NCBI RefSeq assembly: GCF_001468065.1
Contig: NZ_LNYZ01000042.1
Span: forward strand, 40,544-100,373
Length of the DNA: 59,830 nt
Reading direction: 5' to 3'
DNA from: Legionella steigerwaltii
GTDB taxonomy: Bacteria; Pseudomonadota; Gammaproteobacteria; Legionellales; Legionellaceae
Position 1 is the first letter of the stretch, and each line of letters starts with the position of its first letter. This document shows positions 1 to 8,345 of the stretch, piece by piece. Under the pieces are notes generated by a model. It searched no databases. It was not told the DNA's origin and worked only from the letters and a program-made list of their open reading frames with translations. The translations under genes were made by a program, and so were the position numbers.

Positions 1-2
1 TA

Positions 3-647
3 AGAACACCAAAATCATACATGCATCAAATATTTGCTCGCTGGAATAGTTCGGGCAATATGCCACTTAGTCGTTATGCCCCTTATGCAGCTTATGTAGC
101 AACGGTGGAACTGTTCTTTTACATTTTAATAGCATCAAACCTAGAATCGGGAGAGAGAAACTCACATTTAATGGATATGGCATACCTTAACTATCTTCCA
201 TTTTGTGACTTTTTTGTTTCTCAAGATAAGCTTCACGAAAGATGTGCACCGTTATTTTTGAAAGACAACCAGTTGTTTGTTCGAGGAACTGAATTAAAAG
301 AAGGTTTAAAACAAATTGACCAGTATTTTGATAATTTTGCCCCTGAAGAAAAGGAGAAAGGAATTATCTCTTTTGCGAAAACACCACCAAAAGAAGACAG
401 TTTTCTAATTAGCAAAATTTGGGATAGATATTTTTCCGATTGGCGTACCCAGAAACCTATCAATGAAATTAATCCAAAAATACTCGAAGAAATTCAGAGC
501 ATGATTAATGCAGAGCCAATACCAAGAGAAAAAGTAGATTTTGACCCTCAAAACCCAGACACCTTAACTATCCATCGCTTGGTTCGAAAAAAAAGAGGGA
601 AATGGTATCAACTCCCTAAAGATTTCAATCCTGAAAATAACTCATAA
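3..647 (+). CDS. PIN-like hypothetical protein, 5' end outside the window
   Basis: The reading frame is open to the left edge, so the first ATG at 21 is probably internal and the N-terminus is missing. The visible part has a hydrophobic stretch (VATVELFFYILIASN) followed by a D-x-A-Y-L-x-Y-L-P-F-C-D-x-F-V-S-x-D-K-L-H segment. That arrangement of acidic residues around a Ser/Asp strand resembles PIN-like ribonuclease domains, but this is inferred from motif spacing only. The C-terminal third is charged and ends in a basic KKRGKWYQLPK patch. It lies just upstream of an ApeA-type defence gene on the same strand. Function is otherwise unknown. Confidence 0.6.
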   Translation, partial: RTPKSYMHQIFARWNSSGNMPLSRYAPYAAYVATVELFFYILIASNLESGERNSHLMDMAYLNYLPFCDFFVSQDKLHERCAPLFLKDNQLFVRGTELKEGLKQIDQYFDNFAPEEKEKGIISFAKTPPKEDSFLISKIWDRYFSDWRTQKPINEINPKILEEIQSMINAEPIPREKVDFDPQNPDTLTIHRLVRKKRGKWYQLPKDFNPENNS

Positions 648-846
648 CGATATCTTCATATATATTTTAATATCAAGATTGGAATTCATCAAACTCTTGT
701 CAGATTGGGTGAGCATTCGACTAAGTACATGGTAACAGTTCTTGCATTGTGTTTGTTGGGTATATGCTGACTGGCTTGGGCATATCAAAATGCTCCAATC
801 CTAATCAAGACATACTATACTAAGTGAAATCATTTTAGGAGTTAAA

Positions 847-2082
847 ATGAGAATTCTTAAAAAAATAATACACAAGGGATTATTTTGGTTGCCCATGAAT
901 GAAAATAAATTCGAAGGGAATTTAATAATAACTGATGGAGGAAGAATTAAATTATTAATGGAAAAACCGCTTGGAAATTCCGAAGATAATTTTGATGTTA
1001 TACACGGCCTAATAGATAATAGGCCAGTAAGTCTTATTAACTCCTATTATAGAAGATACCCTTTTTTATATCCTTTGGATAAACAATTTGAACTACATGT
1101 TCATGAAGCACTATTTGGTAAACATTATCTAACTGCTGGTAAAATTAATTTAATCGAAGGGACATTTAGGTTTATTTCACTTTACAAATGGTTCAATAAA
1201 AAAATCACAACTTCAATTAAAATAAACGATGACACTTTATTAACCCTAAAAGTAAATAAAAATAACACTAGTTTTGTATTAATTAGCTCAACTCCATTCA
1301 CACAAGAGGAATTTTATAAAAAAATAAAAATAGTTGAATACTTTTTTATTCTGATATTGAATCAAATAGTAAATTTAAAAAAAATAAGTATGGTTGATGA
1401 AAACAAGTGTAAGGTACTTGTTTACCACCAATCAACTATCTTTGATAAGAATAAAGATTTTCAATCTAGTGAATTTTTAGAATTTTATGATTTTGAGAAT
1501 TTTTTACTAATTTTGAAAAACTTCATAGATCTCTATGAAACTCATCACCCTATTTTTTATTTGTATTTATCATACTTGAGTGAACAATATCATGTGCTTG
1601 AAACTAAGTTCCTCGCATTAGCACAATCTTTAGAGGCATTTCATCGTATTGATCTAGAGAAAAAAAATCAAACTTATATGGACCCTGTGCAATTTAAAAC
1701 TTTAAAAACTCATATGTTAGAATGGTGTACTATAGAGGGAAATAATATCCATCAAGTATGGTTAAAAGATGTAATATCTCATATGAATGACATAACTTTC
1801 AAGCAAAGGCTCAACCAATTAATCGAGCCATTTAAAGTATATTTAAAAGATAATGAAGAATGTGACAATTTAATAACTAGAATTGTTCGAACAAGAAATA
1901 ACTTAACCCATATAGATGCTAAAAATATAAAAAAATCTTATGAAAACAATTTGTTAGAACTTTGTTTCAAAATGGATGTTCTATTATGCTTTTTAATTTT
2001 TTCAAAATTAGGATTCTCCTCGGATGAATTTCAAAAAATATTTCAATCAGAGGCAATTAAATTTAAATTAAATTTAAAGTAA
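847..2082 (+). CDS. ApeA-type HEPN-domain anti-phage protein
   Basis: This 411-aa protein has the layout of ApeA-family proteins: an N-terminal half of beta-rich sequence (residues 1-200, with a conserved-looking DVIHGLIDNRPVSLIN region) and a helical C-terminal HEPN domain. The HEPN catalytic motif R-x4-H is present as RNNLTH at residues 350-355, preceded by the typical LETKFLALAQSLEAFHR helix around residue 240. HEPN domains of this class are RNases, and ApeA is an anti-phage defence protein in other bacteria. The start is supported by AGGAG at 837-841, five bases before ATG. A strong hairpin follows the stop. It sits in a mobile island beside other defence-like genes. The family call is from sequence pattern, not a search. 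Confidence 0.75.
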   Translation: MRILKKIIHKGLFWLPMNENKFEGNLIITDGGRIKLLMEKPLGNSEDNFDVIHGLIDNRPVSLINSYYRRYPFLYPLDKQFELHVHEALFGKHYLTAGKINLIEGTFRFISLYKWFNKKITTSIKINDDTLLTLKVNKNNTSFVLISSTPFTQEEFYKKIKIVEYFFILILNQIVNLKKISMVDENKCKVLVYHQSTIFDKNKDFQSSEFLEFYDFENFLLILKNFIDLYETHHPIFYLYLSYLSEQYHVLETKFLALAQSLEAFHRIDLEKKNQTYMDPVQFKTLKTHMLEWCTIEGNNIHQVWLKDVISHMNDITFKQRLNQLIEPFKVYLKDNEECDNLITRIVRTRNNLTHIDAKNIKKSYENNLLELCFKMDVLLCFLIFSKLGFSSDEFQKIFQSEAIKFKLNLK

Positions 2083-2108
2083 AAAATTAATTATATTGAA
2101 GCAAGTAG

Positions 2109-2141
2109 CAACTGTCCTGAATTAAAAACTCAGGACAGTTG
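2109..2141. terminator. Hairpin behind the ApeA gene
   Basis: A perfect 12-bp inverted repeat (CAACTGTCCTGA / TCAGGACAGTTG) with a 9-nt loop lies 27 nt after the ApeA stop codon. An outer AAGTAG/CTACTT pair extends the stem imperfectly. There is no clear U-run, so termination rather than mRNA stabilisation is only likely. Confidence 0.5.
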
Positions 2142-2264
2142 TTACGCCTACTTGATTGTAAATATGACAAAAGCTCGATGTTTACGATAGATAACACTAT
2201 GAATATTATATAAACAAAAATGAAACTTATATTTCCATATAATAAGGTATATATCGAATCAGAT

Positions 2265-2301
2265 GAGCGAATAAATTACCCTGCGAACAATTTATTCGCT
2301 C
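2265..2301. repeat. 13-bp inverted repeat upstream of the nucleotidyltransferase gene
   Basis: GAGCGAATAAATT at 2265-2277 and its exact complement at 2289-2301 enclose 11 nt. The structure ends 30 nt before the Shine-Dalgarno sequence of the next gene, so it could be an operator, a 5'-UTR hairpin or a terminator. Confidence 0.6.
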
Positions 2302-2340
2302 ATTTCATATGTTAGGCATACAACTAACTTAAGGAGTAAT

Positions 2341-3138
2341 ATTATCAAGTCTATAAATGATGGAGCATTGGCTTTACTTAAAGACACAATAGAAATACTT
2401 TCAAGTTTTCCTGATCTTGAATATATGGTAATTGGGGGCTGGTGCCCAGTATTAAGGAATACTTCAAGTATAAAGCATCCAGGAACTCTAGATGTTGATA
2501 TATTGTTCAAAGAATCATACAAGTCAGGGTATTTACAAAATGTGATTAAATCCTTTATTAGCAAAGGCTTTATGCCTTCTGCTAAACATCCCTTTCAACT
2601 ACTAAAACCAAAAGAGATAAATGGCAAGCGATTTATCTATAACGTAGATATTCTTCACCCTAACATGACTGAATGTTCAGACCAAATTGGGATGTTTGTG
2701 GATCATTTAGAGCTGGATGTACCTTTAAATAACTCTGAAACAGAACTAAAAAAAATGATGTCTATAGTCCTGCCGAATTCTGAAATATTATTTAGAGAAG
2801 GTCTTTTTGATGAATTTTCGCAATCTGGCGAGGTTTTTAAATTGGTGTCTTTTTTGGGTATGTTTATTACAAAAATGGATAGTTGTCAAAAGCAAAAGAG
2901 AGAAAGGGATTCCTTTGATATTTACTTGGCATTTTTAAGTGATGGAATTGATGTAAACAAAATAGAAACCATAGCATTAGAAGATGATCGTATCAAGGAG
3001 TCATTGGAAAAGTTCAAAAAACATTTAATTAATGATAGTGAGACTTTCAATAAAAATATACAACATTTTTGTAAATCTATTGAAGGCTCACCTGCCAATT
3101 TCATATTGAACAAACTAAATGCCAAACAAATCAGTTAG
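2341..3138 (+). CDS. Nucleotidyltransferase-fold protein (AbiEii/MenT-like)
   Basis: Sequence features match the minimal nucleotidyltransferase fold: a VIGGW strand-turn followed about 20 residues later by TLDVDIL, i.e. the G-G/S ... D-x-D metal-binding signature, and a downstream Lys plus RERDSFDIY helix as in AbiEii-type antitoxin-associated or MenT-type transferases. The start is unusual. AAGGAG at 2331-2336 is correctly spaced only for ATT (2341) or ATC (2344); the first conventional start is TTG at 2368, 31 nt away and at the edge of the fold. I therefore place the start at 2341. No partner antitoxin-like gene is obvious next to it; the upstream neighbour is ApeA. Substrate is unknown. 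Confidence 0.6.
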   Translation: MIKSINDGALALLKDTIEILSSFPDLEYMVIGGWCPVLRNTSSIKHPGTLDVDILFKESYKSGYLQNVIKSFISKGFMPSAKHPFQLLKPKEINGKRFIYNVDILHPNMTECSDQIGMFVDHLELDVPLNNSETELKKMMSIVLPNSEILFREGLFDEFSQSGEVFKLVSFLGMFITKMDSCQKQKRERDSFDIYLAFLSDGIDVNKIETIALEDDRIKESLEKFKKHLINDSETFNKNIQHFCKSIEGSPANFILNKLNAKQIS

Positions 3139-3140
3139 CG

Positions 3141-3215
3141 TAGCCCGGATGCAGGCGCAGCCGTAATCCGGGATATTGGGCTTCGAACATCCCAGATTTC
3201 GTTTAACTTCATCCG
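3141..3215. repeat. Genomic palindromic repeat (GTAGCCCGGATG type)
   Basis: This copy reads CGTAGCCCGGATGCAGGC and continues through GTAATCCGGGAT to CATCCGG. It resembles the GTAGCCTGGGTG repeats at 44743 and 50647, which are also intergenic. It separates the nucleotidyltransferase gene from the convergent pseudogene. Confidence 0.5.
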
Positions 3216-3235
3216 GACTTTCTGATTACAAGCAT

Positions 3236-3901
3236 TTACTTTTTTATACAAAGCAATTTTTCAGGATAGATTTTTGTAGAATATTCTTCAATTGCATCTA
3301 TCGAATTAAAATTCTTATATTCACAGAAATATTTATTATCTTTAGTGCTCGTGTTTGGGTATTCTCTTAATATCTGAATTAATATAAAAAATATTGAAAG
3401 GAGTGATTGCCTCGCAATATCTAAACGAGGGTAAGTTAAATCACCATCTTTAATCTGATTTGGATGATGCTCTCTATGGGATAAATATTTATTTCTATAT
3501 TTCACTAGGCACTTTTGATAGGCGCAGAAATCTTCAAAAGATATGCTCATTGACTCTAATAGTTTCTCTCGAAGCTTATTCTTGTCAATTTCCTCACCCA
3601 AGTATATTGTTTGTAAATTACTTTTAATACCAGTGTAATCCAATAATTTATGATAATGGGTTGGTTCATCATAAGTTCCAAATAACATACACCAATTGCG
3701 CAAAGATAAGTCATAATAACCATTTACAGTGTATGTATACCATCCAGAGTCTATCTGTTAAATGTACTGTTCATTCTCATTAAACCACCTTTTGTAATAA
3801 AGATACTGAAGACCATCACCAGCGATACCATACATTTGCTTTAAAAGCCTACATTCTGGCTGAGGAAGCCATGCCTCACTAAAACTATCTGGGTTATTCA
3901 T
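3236..3901 (-). pseudogene. HEPN-like hypothetical gene with an in-frame stop
   Basis: Reading from an ATG at 3901, an open frame of 47 codons (MNNPDSFSEAWLPQ...) meets a TAA at 3758-3760 and continues in the same frame for 173 further codons, ending IYPEKLLCIKK. The single stop splits what looks like one roughly 220-residue protein. The C-terminal part has KYRNKYLSHRE, an R-N-x3-S-H pattern reminiscent of AbiU2/HEPN-type helical nuclease domains; this is tentative. A TTG at 3703 allows an open frame for the C-terminal part, but it lacks a convincing ribosome site and starts inside the domain. It is either a decayed defence gene or a base-call error. Confidence 0.6.
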
Positions 3902-3972
3902 ATATTTCCCTTAACCATCAATATTTTTATTAACAGTTCATTTATTACAACACGTAATAAATATTTAAGCGG

Positions 3973-4000
3973 TTTCCCTGTTTGCTTGCAAACAGGGAAA
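3973..4000. repeat. Perfect 13-bp hairpin
   Basis: TTTCCCTGTTTGC and its exact complement are separated by two bases. It lies in the roughly 300-bp non-coding stretch 3902-4201 between the pseudogene and the TraK-like gene. No coding signal was seen there. Confidence 0.55.
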
Positions 4001-4107
4001 TCAAACTATCATTCCTAAAAAAATAATAGTTTATTTGCATACATATAAAAAATACAGGGGACAAACGGGACAAGTGGGTAGCCACCTAAATAAAGGATTA
4101 AATGCGT

Positions 4108-4133
4108 CCCCACCCTCAAATTTGAAGGTGGGG
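4108..4133. repeat. 26-bp near-palindrome beside the TraK-like gene
   Basis: CCCCACC...GGTGGGG arms around CAAATTTG, with one mismatch. Several GTCCC/GGGAC words lie nearby. Close association with a TraK-like gene makes a transfer-related or terminator role possible, but nothing decides between them. Confidence 0.4.
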
Positions 4134-4201
4134 CGTAAGGGACAAAAAATTGTTTCTTTCTATTAATAAAAACACTGTTCGTCTAGCGCAAAGCCAAGCG
4201 T

Positions 4202-4564
4202 TCACAATAAATCTTTTATATTTGGAATAGGGTTATATTTAAATATGGGGAAAGAGATATCCTTTTTCTCACTGGAGTTTACAGCTGGGTTCTTAGTTCG
4301 AACTTCACCAGATTCCTTTTGCGAATAACCGGACTTTTGACCATTCAGGTATTTCAATACGTATAACCTGAATGTATTGTAAGTTGCAGTAAAGCTTCCT
4401 TCATCTCTAAGAGTTTCCCATATGACCGTAATAGACCATCCCTTTTCCAAGGCTTCGGATATGTCTTCGCGCATAACCAGGAATGCCACTTTATTTTTTC
4501 TGGAGTACGTTCTTTGTTGGCTCTGTTTAGACGTCATTATGTTTTCTGTTAAGGATTTTTTCAT
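4202..4564 (-). CDS. TraK-like conjugal-transfer family protein
   Basis: This 120-aa basic protein contains the pattern F-L-V-M-R-E-D-I-x-E-A-L-E-K-G-W-S followed by I-W-E-T-L-R-D-E-G and Y-N-T-F-R-L-Y-V, which resembles the small TraK-type (IncP-like oriT-binding) proteins carried by integrative elements. The fold is predicted to be a DNA-binding helical domain (residues 30-75) with a disordered tail. ATG at 4564 has GGAGAG about six bases upstream. It lies downstream of the DUF927 gene on the same strand but is separated by 330 nt and a strong hairpin. No relaxase gene is visible in the window, so mobilisation capability is unproven. Confidence 0.55.
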   Translation of the reverse strand: MKKSLTENIMTSKQSQQRTYSRKNKVAFLVMREDISEALEKGWSITVIWETLRDEGSFTATYNTFRLYVLKYLNGQKSGYSQKESGEVRTKNPAVNSSEKKDISFPIFKYNPIPNIKDLL

Positions 4565-4797
4565 AATCTACTCTCCATATTACTGGTTATTCAATCCTTT
4601 GAGTTTTATCGTTTATTTCTATTTATTTTCGACCTTTTTGGTCACTGGCAAAGTCCTTTTTGGTAACTTTCGGTAATTTATTATTTATTTTTGTTTATTC
4701 ATGATTATTTTCGTTTTTAATCGTTATATAACGAACAATTACGAATAATTACCAAATGAAGGTTCCAAAATAAATTTCAAAATACAGGGCAAGATAG

Positions 4798-4837
4798 GTG
4801 AAGTTAGCTAACCAGCAAGCTGGTTACTAAACTTCAC
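4798..4837 (-). terminator. Long two-part hairpin behind the DUF927 gene
   Basis: Outer arms GTGAAGTT/AACTTCAC and inner arms TAACCAGC/GCTGGTTA are separated by three-base bulges, giving a 40-nt structure starting 55 nt past the DUF927 stop. No long U-run is seen. It occupies the 4565-4892 intergenic gap, which otherwise holds only AT-rich sequence. Confidence 0.5.
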
Positions 4838-4892
4838 GAGTCTTATTCGCACCTTCGGTGCTCAACGTAAAAAGCATTTTTATAATCAATTT

Positions 4893-6647
4893 TTATTCAC
4901 ATCCCCAAATCTTACCAGTAAAAACATACAGTCTTGGGGTTCCAACTCCTTTGATTCTTGGCTTGTGCGAGGCTTTACCATCAGGTGCTGGTTTGAGCCA
5001 ACCAGCTTGTAATAAAACCCTTGTCACTGTGCGTTGATCAAAGCCTTTGCACAGTTCATTTTTGTACGTCTCGGTTAATACCATGTAGATTCGAAACCCT
5101 TCCCCATCTGTATGATAAAATCCTGCTCGATTGAGGATCTTGTCATTGTTGGGTGAGTTGGCATTATCAAATCGGCTGGCACCATGAGATTCAAAGAAAG
5201 CGCGTACTTGCGCCATAATGGCGCGATCTTCGTGATGACCATCAGCCCCAAAAGCATCCTCCCATGCAATAAAGCAAGTCTTCGCAGCTTGTTGGAACGA
5301 TTCACCTTTTTGCCACCCAGTCAGTCCAAAATGACTGGCTAGTTCTCCGGCAGCAGCAACCAGTGCAAAGCGTCTGGCAACACGGATTATCTGCCCTGTT
5401 GCATCGGGTTGAATAACTGCATCAACAAAGGTTTGAATAGTGTCGGTAATATATCGGCTGATTGTTTGCCGGTTGGCAACCACTTGATTCAACCACGCCA
5501 TACCGATTGCACCATGATATCGGCTGCTATATTTCTTAAGAGATAATGCCATGCTGGCGGGGCTTAGTTGATCATGAATTGTTTCAAAAATCCCCATCTC
5601 ACAACCTGCATCGGCCTCAATATCAGCAAGCCTGATTTCCTGACCTGCGTTTATGCGTTGTCCTGATTTTGCCATGAGTGCTGTCAAAGACTCTTCACCA
5701 GCAGATAAGAAGAATAAAGACCATCGGGAAGATTGTCTGACTGTGCCTGTACGAGAGGCACGTGTTTTTCCTTGACCGTTAGCCAGCAAATAAGCCGCCT
5801 CCCCTACTTCCCTGGGATCCATTTGGCTGAGTTCATCAAGAATCAGCAACCCATCATTATGTAATGACGCCAAGCCTTCAAGCCCATTGGTGGTGCTGCG
5901 CCATAAACGGCAATAGGATTGTGGGTTTCCCCAAACCGAGGCTGCCAGACTCAATGCAGTACTTTTTCCTGATGAGGACGCACCTCTGAAATGAAAACCG
6001 CCCGAATCTTCACCTACAATTTTTGACAGTACAGGTGCTAAGGCTACTGAAATGGCAAACACTAATCTTGAGTTGCCTGATGCCAGCGGACCTATTGAGT
6101 CTCGCCACTCTTCAACGCTTCCCTTGATAGACGCTGCTGGTTCAATGGCATTGGTATTCTGGAAGACAATCTTCTCTGTTGATTGCCCAATACATTGGGA
6201 AGCAGTTACAAAGACATCACCATGCCAACCCAGTTTATCAACACACCGTGCACGTGCGTCTACTGGAAAAACTTGTAAATAGGAGGCTAACAAATCGCGA
6301 GCAATCCTATTAGGCGAAATACTCAATCCTAATCTTGCCAACTCTCGCCTCACATCGGAGGCATCACCCTGCAACAAAGCAAGTGGCATCGCCCACTGAT
6401 GAGTTATTCCGTCATCATCCTGCCATTCCAGCAAACGCCCCCATTCACCACTTTGGGCATCTCGGGTCTTTGCAACAACATGCAATGGCGCACATATCCA
6501 CCGAGGTGGTAATAGGTTGCCGTCCTTATCAATACCGATAAAAGTTAATCCCTCAGCAGTTAATCGAAAGCGACCACCGGCATAGTCACAAACAATTGGA
6601 CGCTGCTTTGATGTATTCGGTAATTCAATAACATGATTTTGTGACAT
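4893..6647 (-). CDS. DUF927-family ATPase/helicase of an integrative element
   Basis: This 584-aa protein carries a Walker A motif GASSSGKST at residues 222-230 and Walker B LLILDEL at 267-273, in the order and spacing of DUF927 proteins, which are AAA-like ATPases linked to element or phage-satellite replication. The N-terminal 200 residues lack an obvious primase motif, and the C-terminal 100 residues look like a winged-helix tail. Base composition is visibly richer in G+C than the flanking intergenic DNA, consistent with transfer. It lies 65 nt downstream of the AlpA-like regulator on the same strand, so the two probably form the replication/control module of the island. Confidence 0.8.
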   Translation of the reverse strand: MSQNHVIELPNTSKQRPIVCDYAGGRFRLTAEGLTFIGIDKDGNLLPPRWICAPLHVVAKTRDAQSGEWGRLLEWQDDDGITHQWAMPLALLQGDASDVRRELARLGLSISPNRIARDLLASYLQVFPVDARARCVDKLGWHGDVFVTASQCIGQSTEKIVFQNTNAIEPAASIKGSVEEWRDSIGPLASGNSRLVFAISVALAPVLSKIVGEDSGGFHFRGASSSGKSTALSLAASVWGNPQSYCRLWRSTTNGLEGLASLHNDGLLILDELSQMDPREVGEAAYLLANGQGKTRASRTGTVRQSSRWSLFFLSAGEESLTALMAKSGQRINAGQEIRLADIEADAGCEMGIFETIHDQLSPASMALSLKKYSSRYHGAIGMAWLNQVVANRQTISRYITDTIQTFVDAVIQPDATGQIIRVARRFALVAAAGELASHFGLTGWQKGESFQQAAKTCFIAWEDAFGADGHHEDRAIMAQVRAFFESHGASRFDNANSPNNDKILNRAGFYHTDGEGFRIYMVLTETYKNELCKGFDQRTVTRVLLQAGWLKPAPDGKASHKPRIKGVGTPRLYVFTGKIWGCE

Positions 6648-6712
6648 ACATTATTCTCCAAACAACAGTAAAACCATCGGAATGAAGCAATTCATTCTGA
6701 CAAATTTTAAAT

Positions 6713-6988
6713 TTATGCATTCTCAACGAGCTGTAACTGACCTTCGTCACTGGTTGAGTAATAAATTTTTTGTTGTTGGAGAAAATTCAACACATCGCTT
6801 TTTCGGTACAACACCTTACGACCGATTTTCAAATAAGGAACACCACCACCCGCCCAACGGTTACGTTCAAGTAACTGGGTGGAGCAGCTTAATACCGCAG
6901 CAATGGTTTGTTGATTAAAAAGCGCAGAATGTGGCGCAGATTCAAATTCGTTTAATAGATGTAAACGGGATGGTTTTTTTAAAGTCAT
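6713..6988 (-). CDS. AlpA-like helix-turn-helix regulator
   Basis: A 91-aa protein with a MerR/excisionase-like winged helix: FNQQTIAAVLSCSTQLLERNRW, then GGGVPYLKIGRKVLYRKSDVLNFL, which is the canonical turn and wing of AlpA/Xis-type DNA-binding proteins. Such proteins control integrase or replication genes in integrated elements. It is transcribed toward the DUF927 gene, and the 820-bp region upstream of it contains a 25-bp palindrome and iterons that could be its targets. The start at 6988 gives a full-length domain and has AGGAAAT-like sequence upstream. Confidence 0.75.
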   Translation of the reverse strand: MTLKKPSRLHLLNEFESAPHSALFNQQTIAAVLSCSTQLLERNRWAGGGVPYLKIGRKVLYRKSDVLNFLQQQKIYYSTSDEGQLQLVENA

Positions 6989-7273
6989 AGGAAATTCCTC
7001 AGTTATTTACACCTCAGCCAAATGCCGAGATGTATCTTCCTTGAACAGAACTCAACGCATCATCCAGTATCACCCTGGACAATTGATTGATATTCTTTTC
7101 TCCTAATCCTTTGACTTCCAACTGCCTACATTTTGTTGGAACATCGGGCTTACTCCTTAAGCTTGGAAAAAGTATCTCGTATTCCCTCAAAGAATGTCAA
7201 GCACAAAAGATCAATTTCAAAGAGGTGTTATCGAAGGATATTGATTGATACTAAAAATGAAATATAACATGTC

Positions 7274-7298
7274 ATAAATTCGCGAATCGCGAATTTAT
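7274..7298. promoter_or_regulatory. 25-bp perfect palindrome, candidate operator
   Basis: ATAAATTCGCG and CGCGAATTTAT are exact complements around a 3-bp centre. It lies in the non-coding region between the AlpA-like gene and hipB. The size and symmetry suit a dimeric regulator site. The binding protein is not known. Confidence 0.55.
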
Positions 7299-7481
7299 CA
7301 TAACTTTTAGTTTTATTACTTAAGCGCAGGAATTATCCGTGTCCCATACGTCCCAAAGTTCCAAATAAGCTAGGGACGTGTCTAGCCCAGTAATGACCTG
7401 GATGCCCCACGTGTCCCATTAGTCCCGGATATTTTTATATGTCTACCAATGAGCATTAAATAAATCGGAAAAATTCATTTA

Positions 7482-7591
7482 CATTCCATTTTGGACGAAG
7501 CTCTATTCCATATTAGACGGACATATAATCCATTTTGGACGAACTTATAATCCATATTAGCCAAACCTTTAATCCATAATGGACGTATTTT
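7482..7591. repeat. Five 22-bp direct repeats (iterons)
   Basis: Units start at 7482, 7504, 7526, 7548 and 7570 with no gap. The shared core is TAATCCATTTTGGAC, with variants TATTAGAC, TATTAGCC and AATGGAC at the end of the core. A constant 22-bp period, about two helical turns, places all copies on one DNA face. This pattern is typical of replication iterons or cooperative repressor sites. It lies in the control region of the island next to the DUF927 replication-type gene. Confidence 0.75.
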
Positions 7592-7628
7592 GAGGCTAAA
7601 CATGACTTTTTGTTATTACCCCTCAAAT

Positions 7629-7788
7629 TTACCGCGATAACAGTAATTTTTGGGAATTTATAATAAATAAATATGGGAAAATCAGAAAATCAATCAAATT
7701 TACCGCCATAACAGTAATTTATGGTAAATTAATGCAAAGAAATGCAATAATAAATTTATATTTATCATTTTTACTGCTATAACAGTAA
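7629..7788. promoter_or_regulatory. Three HipB-type operators and hipBST promoter
   Basis: Three 18-bp palindromes occur at 7629-7646 (TTACCGCGATAACAGTAA), 7700-7717 (TTACCGCCATAACAGTAA) and 7771-7788 (TTACTGCTATAACAGTAA). The last is fully symmetric in its six-base arms. Start-to-start spacing is exactly 71 bp twice. A TATAAT box at 7791-7796 directly follows the third copy, so repressor there would block RNA polymerase. This is the expected layout for autorepression by HipB. Confidence 0.75.
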
Positions 7789-7812
7789 TATATAATTAAT
7801 TTTTGGTGTTCC

Positions 7813-8040
7813 ATGCCCACACACGAAATTGCCAATTTAGTCCATTACTACCGCAAACACAGCGGCTTATCGCAACAGGAATTAGCTCGGTTAGCTGGGG
7901 TCGGTAAGACGGTTATCTATGATATTGAAAAAGGGAAAGAATCGGTGCGGCTAAATACATTGCTAAAAGTATTAGATGTGTTAAATATTCAAATGAAATT
8001 TGAAACGCCTTTTCCTCAAACAACGGATAATAATACATGA
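7813..8040 (+). CDS. hipB: HipB-like XRE-family antitoxin/repressor
   Basis: A 75-aa protein consisting of one XRE helix-turn-helix: LVHYYRKHSGLSQQELARLAGVGKTVIYDIEKG (residues 9-41) followed by LNTLLKVLDVLNI. It is the DNA-binding member of a split HipA system. Its stop overlaps the start of hipS by four bases (ATGA), giving translational coupling. It should bind the three palindromes immediately upstream and repress the operon. In HipBST systems HipB contributes DNA binding while neutralisation depends mainly on HipS; that is family knowledge and was not tested here. Confidence 0.85.
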   Translation: MPTHEIANLVHYYRKHSGLSQQELARLAGVGKTVIYDIEKGKESVRLNTLLKVLDVLNIQMKFETPFPQTTDNNT

Positions 8041-8345
8041 GAAAAGCATACGTATCAGTCAATGGCATTAGAGCTGGAATATTAGAGGAGTTAGAAGGTA
8101 AAAAATATCAATTTACTTACCTTAATGATTATCAGGGGGCACCTGTTTCTCTCACCATGCCGTTAACAAATAAGATCTATAATTTTGACGTATTTCCCCC
8201 TTTTTTTGAAGGATTGCTACCTGAAGGTATTATGCTTGAAGCATTATTACGCAAATATAAAATCGATAAAAATGATTATTTTGGCCAATTGATACTAGTT
8301 GGCCAAGATGTCGTAGGCGCAGTGACTATTGAGGAACTAAGATGA
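8037..8345 (+). CDS. hipS: HipS, separate HipA N-terminal subdomain (antitoxin)
   Basis: This 102-aa protein corresponds to the N-terminal subdomain of HipA kinases: the strand-rich start (KAYVSVNGIRAGILEE) and the conserved P-P-F-F-E-G-L-L-P-E-G motif near residues 60-70, then LLRKYKIDKNDYFGQLILVGQDVVGAV. In classical HipA this domain is fused to the kinase; here it is an independent gene, overlapping hipB by ATGA at the 5' end and hipT by ATGA at the 3' end. In characterised HipBST systems HipS is the antitoxin of HipT. Confidence 0.85.
   Translation: MRKAYVSVNGIRAGILEELEGKKYQFTYLNDYQGAPVSLTMPLTNKIYNFDVFPPFFEGLLPEGIMLEALLRKYKIDKNDYFGQLILVGQDVVGAVTIEELR

Noticed and set aside
7482..7788. 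CRISPR array
   Set aside because: The 22-bp units are directly adjacent with no spacers, and the 71-bp spaced palindromes are operators with similar intervening DNA; no cas genes are present.
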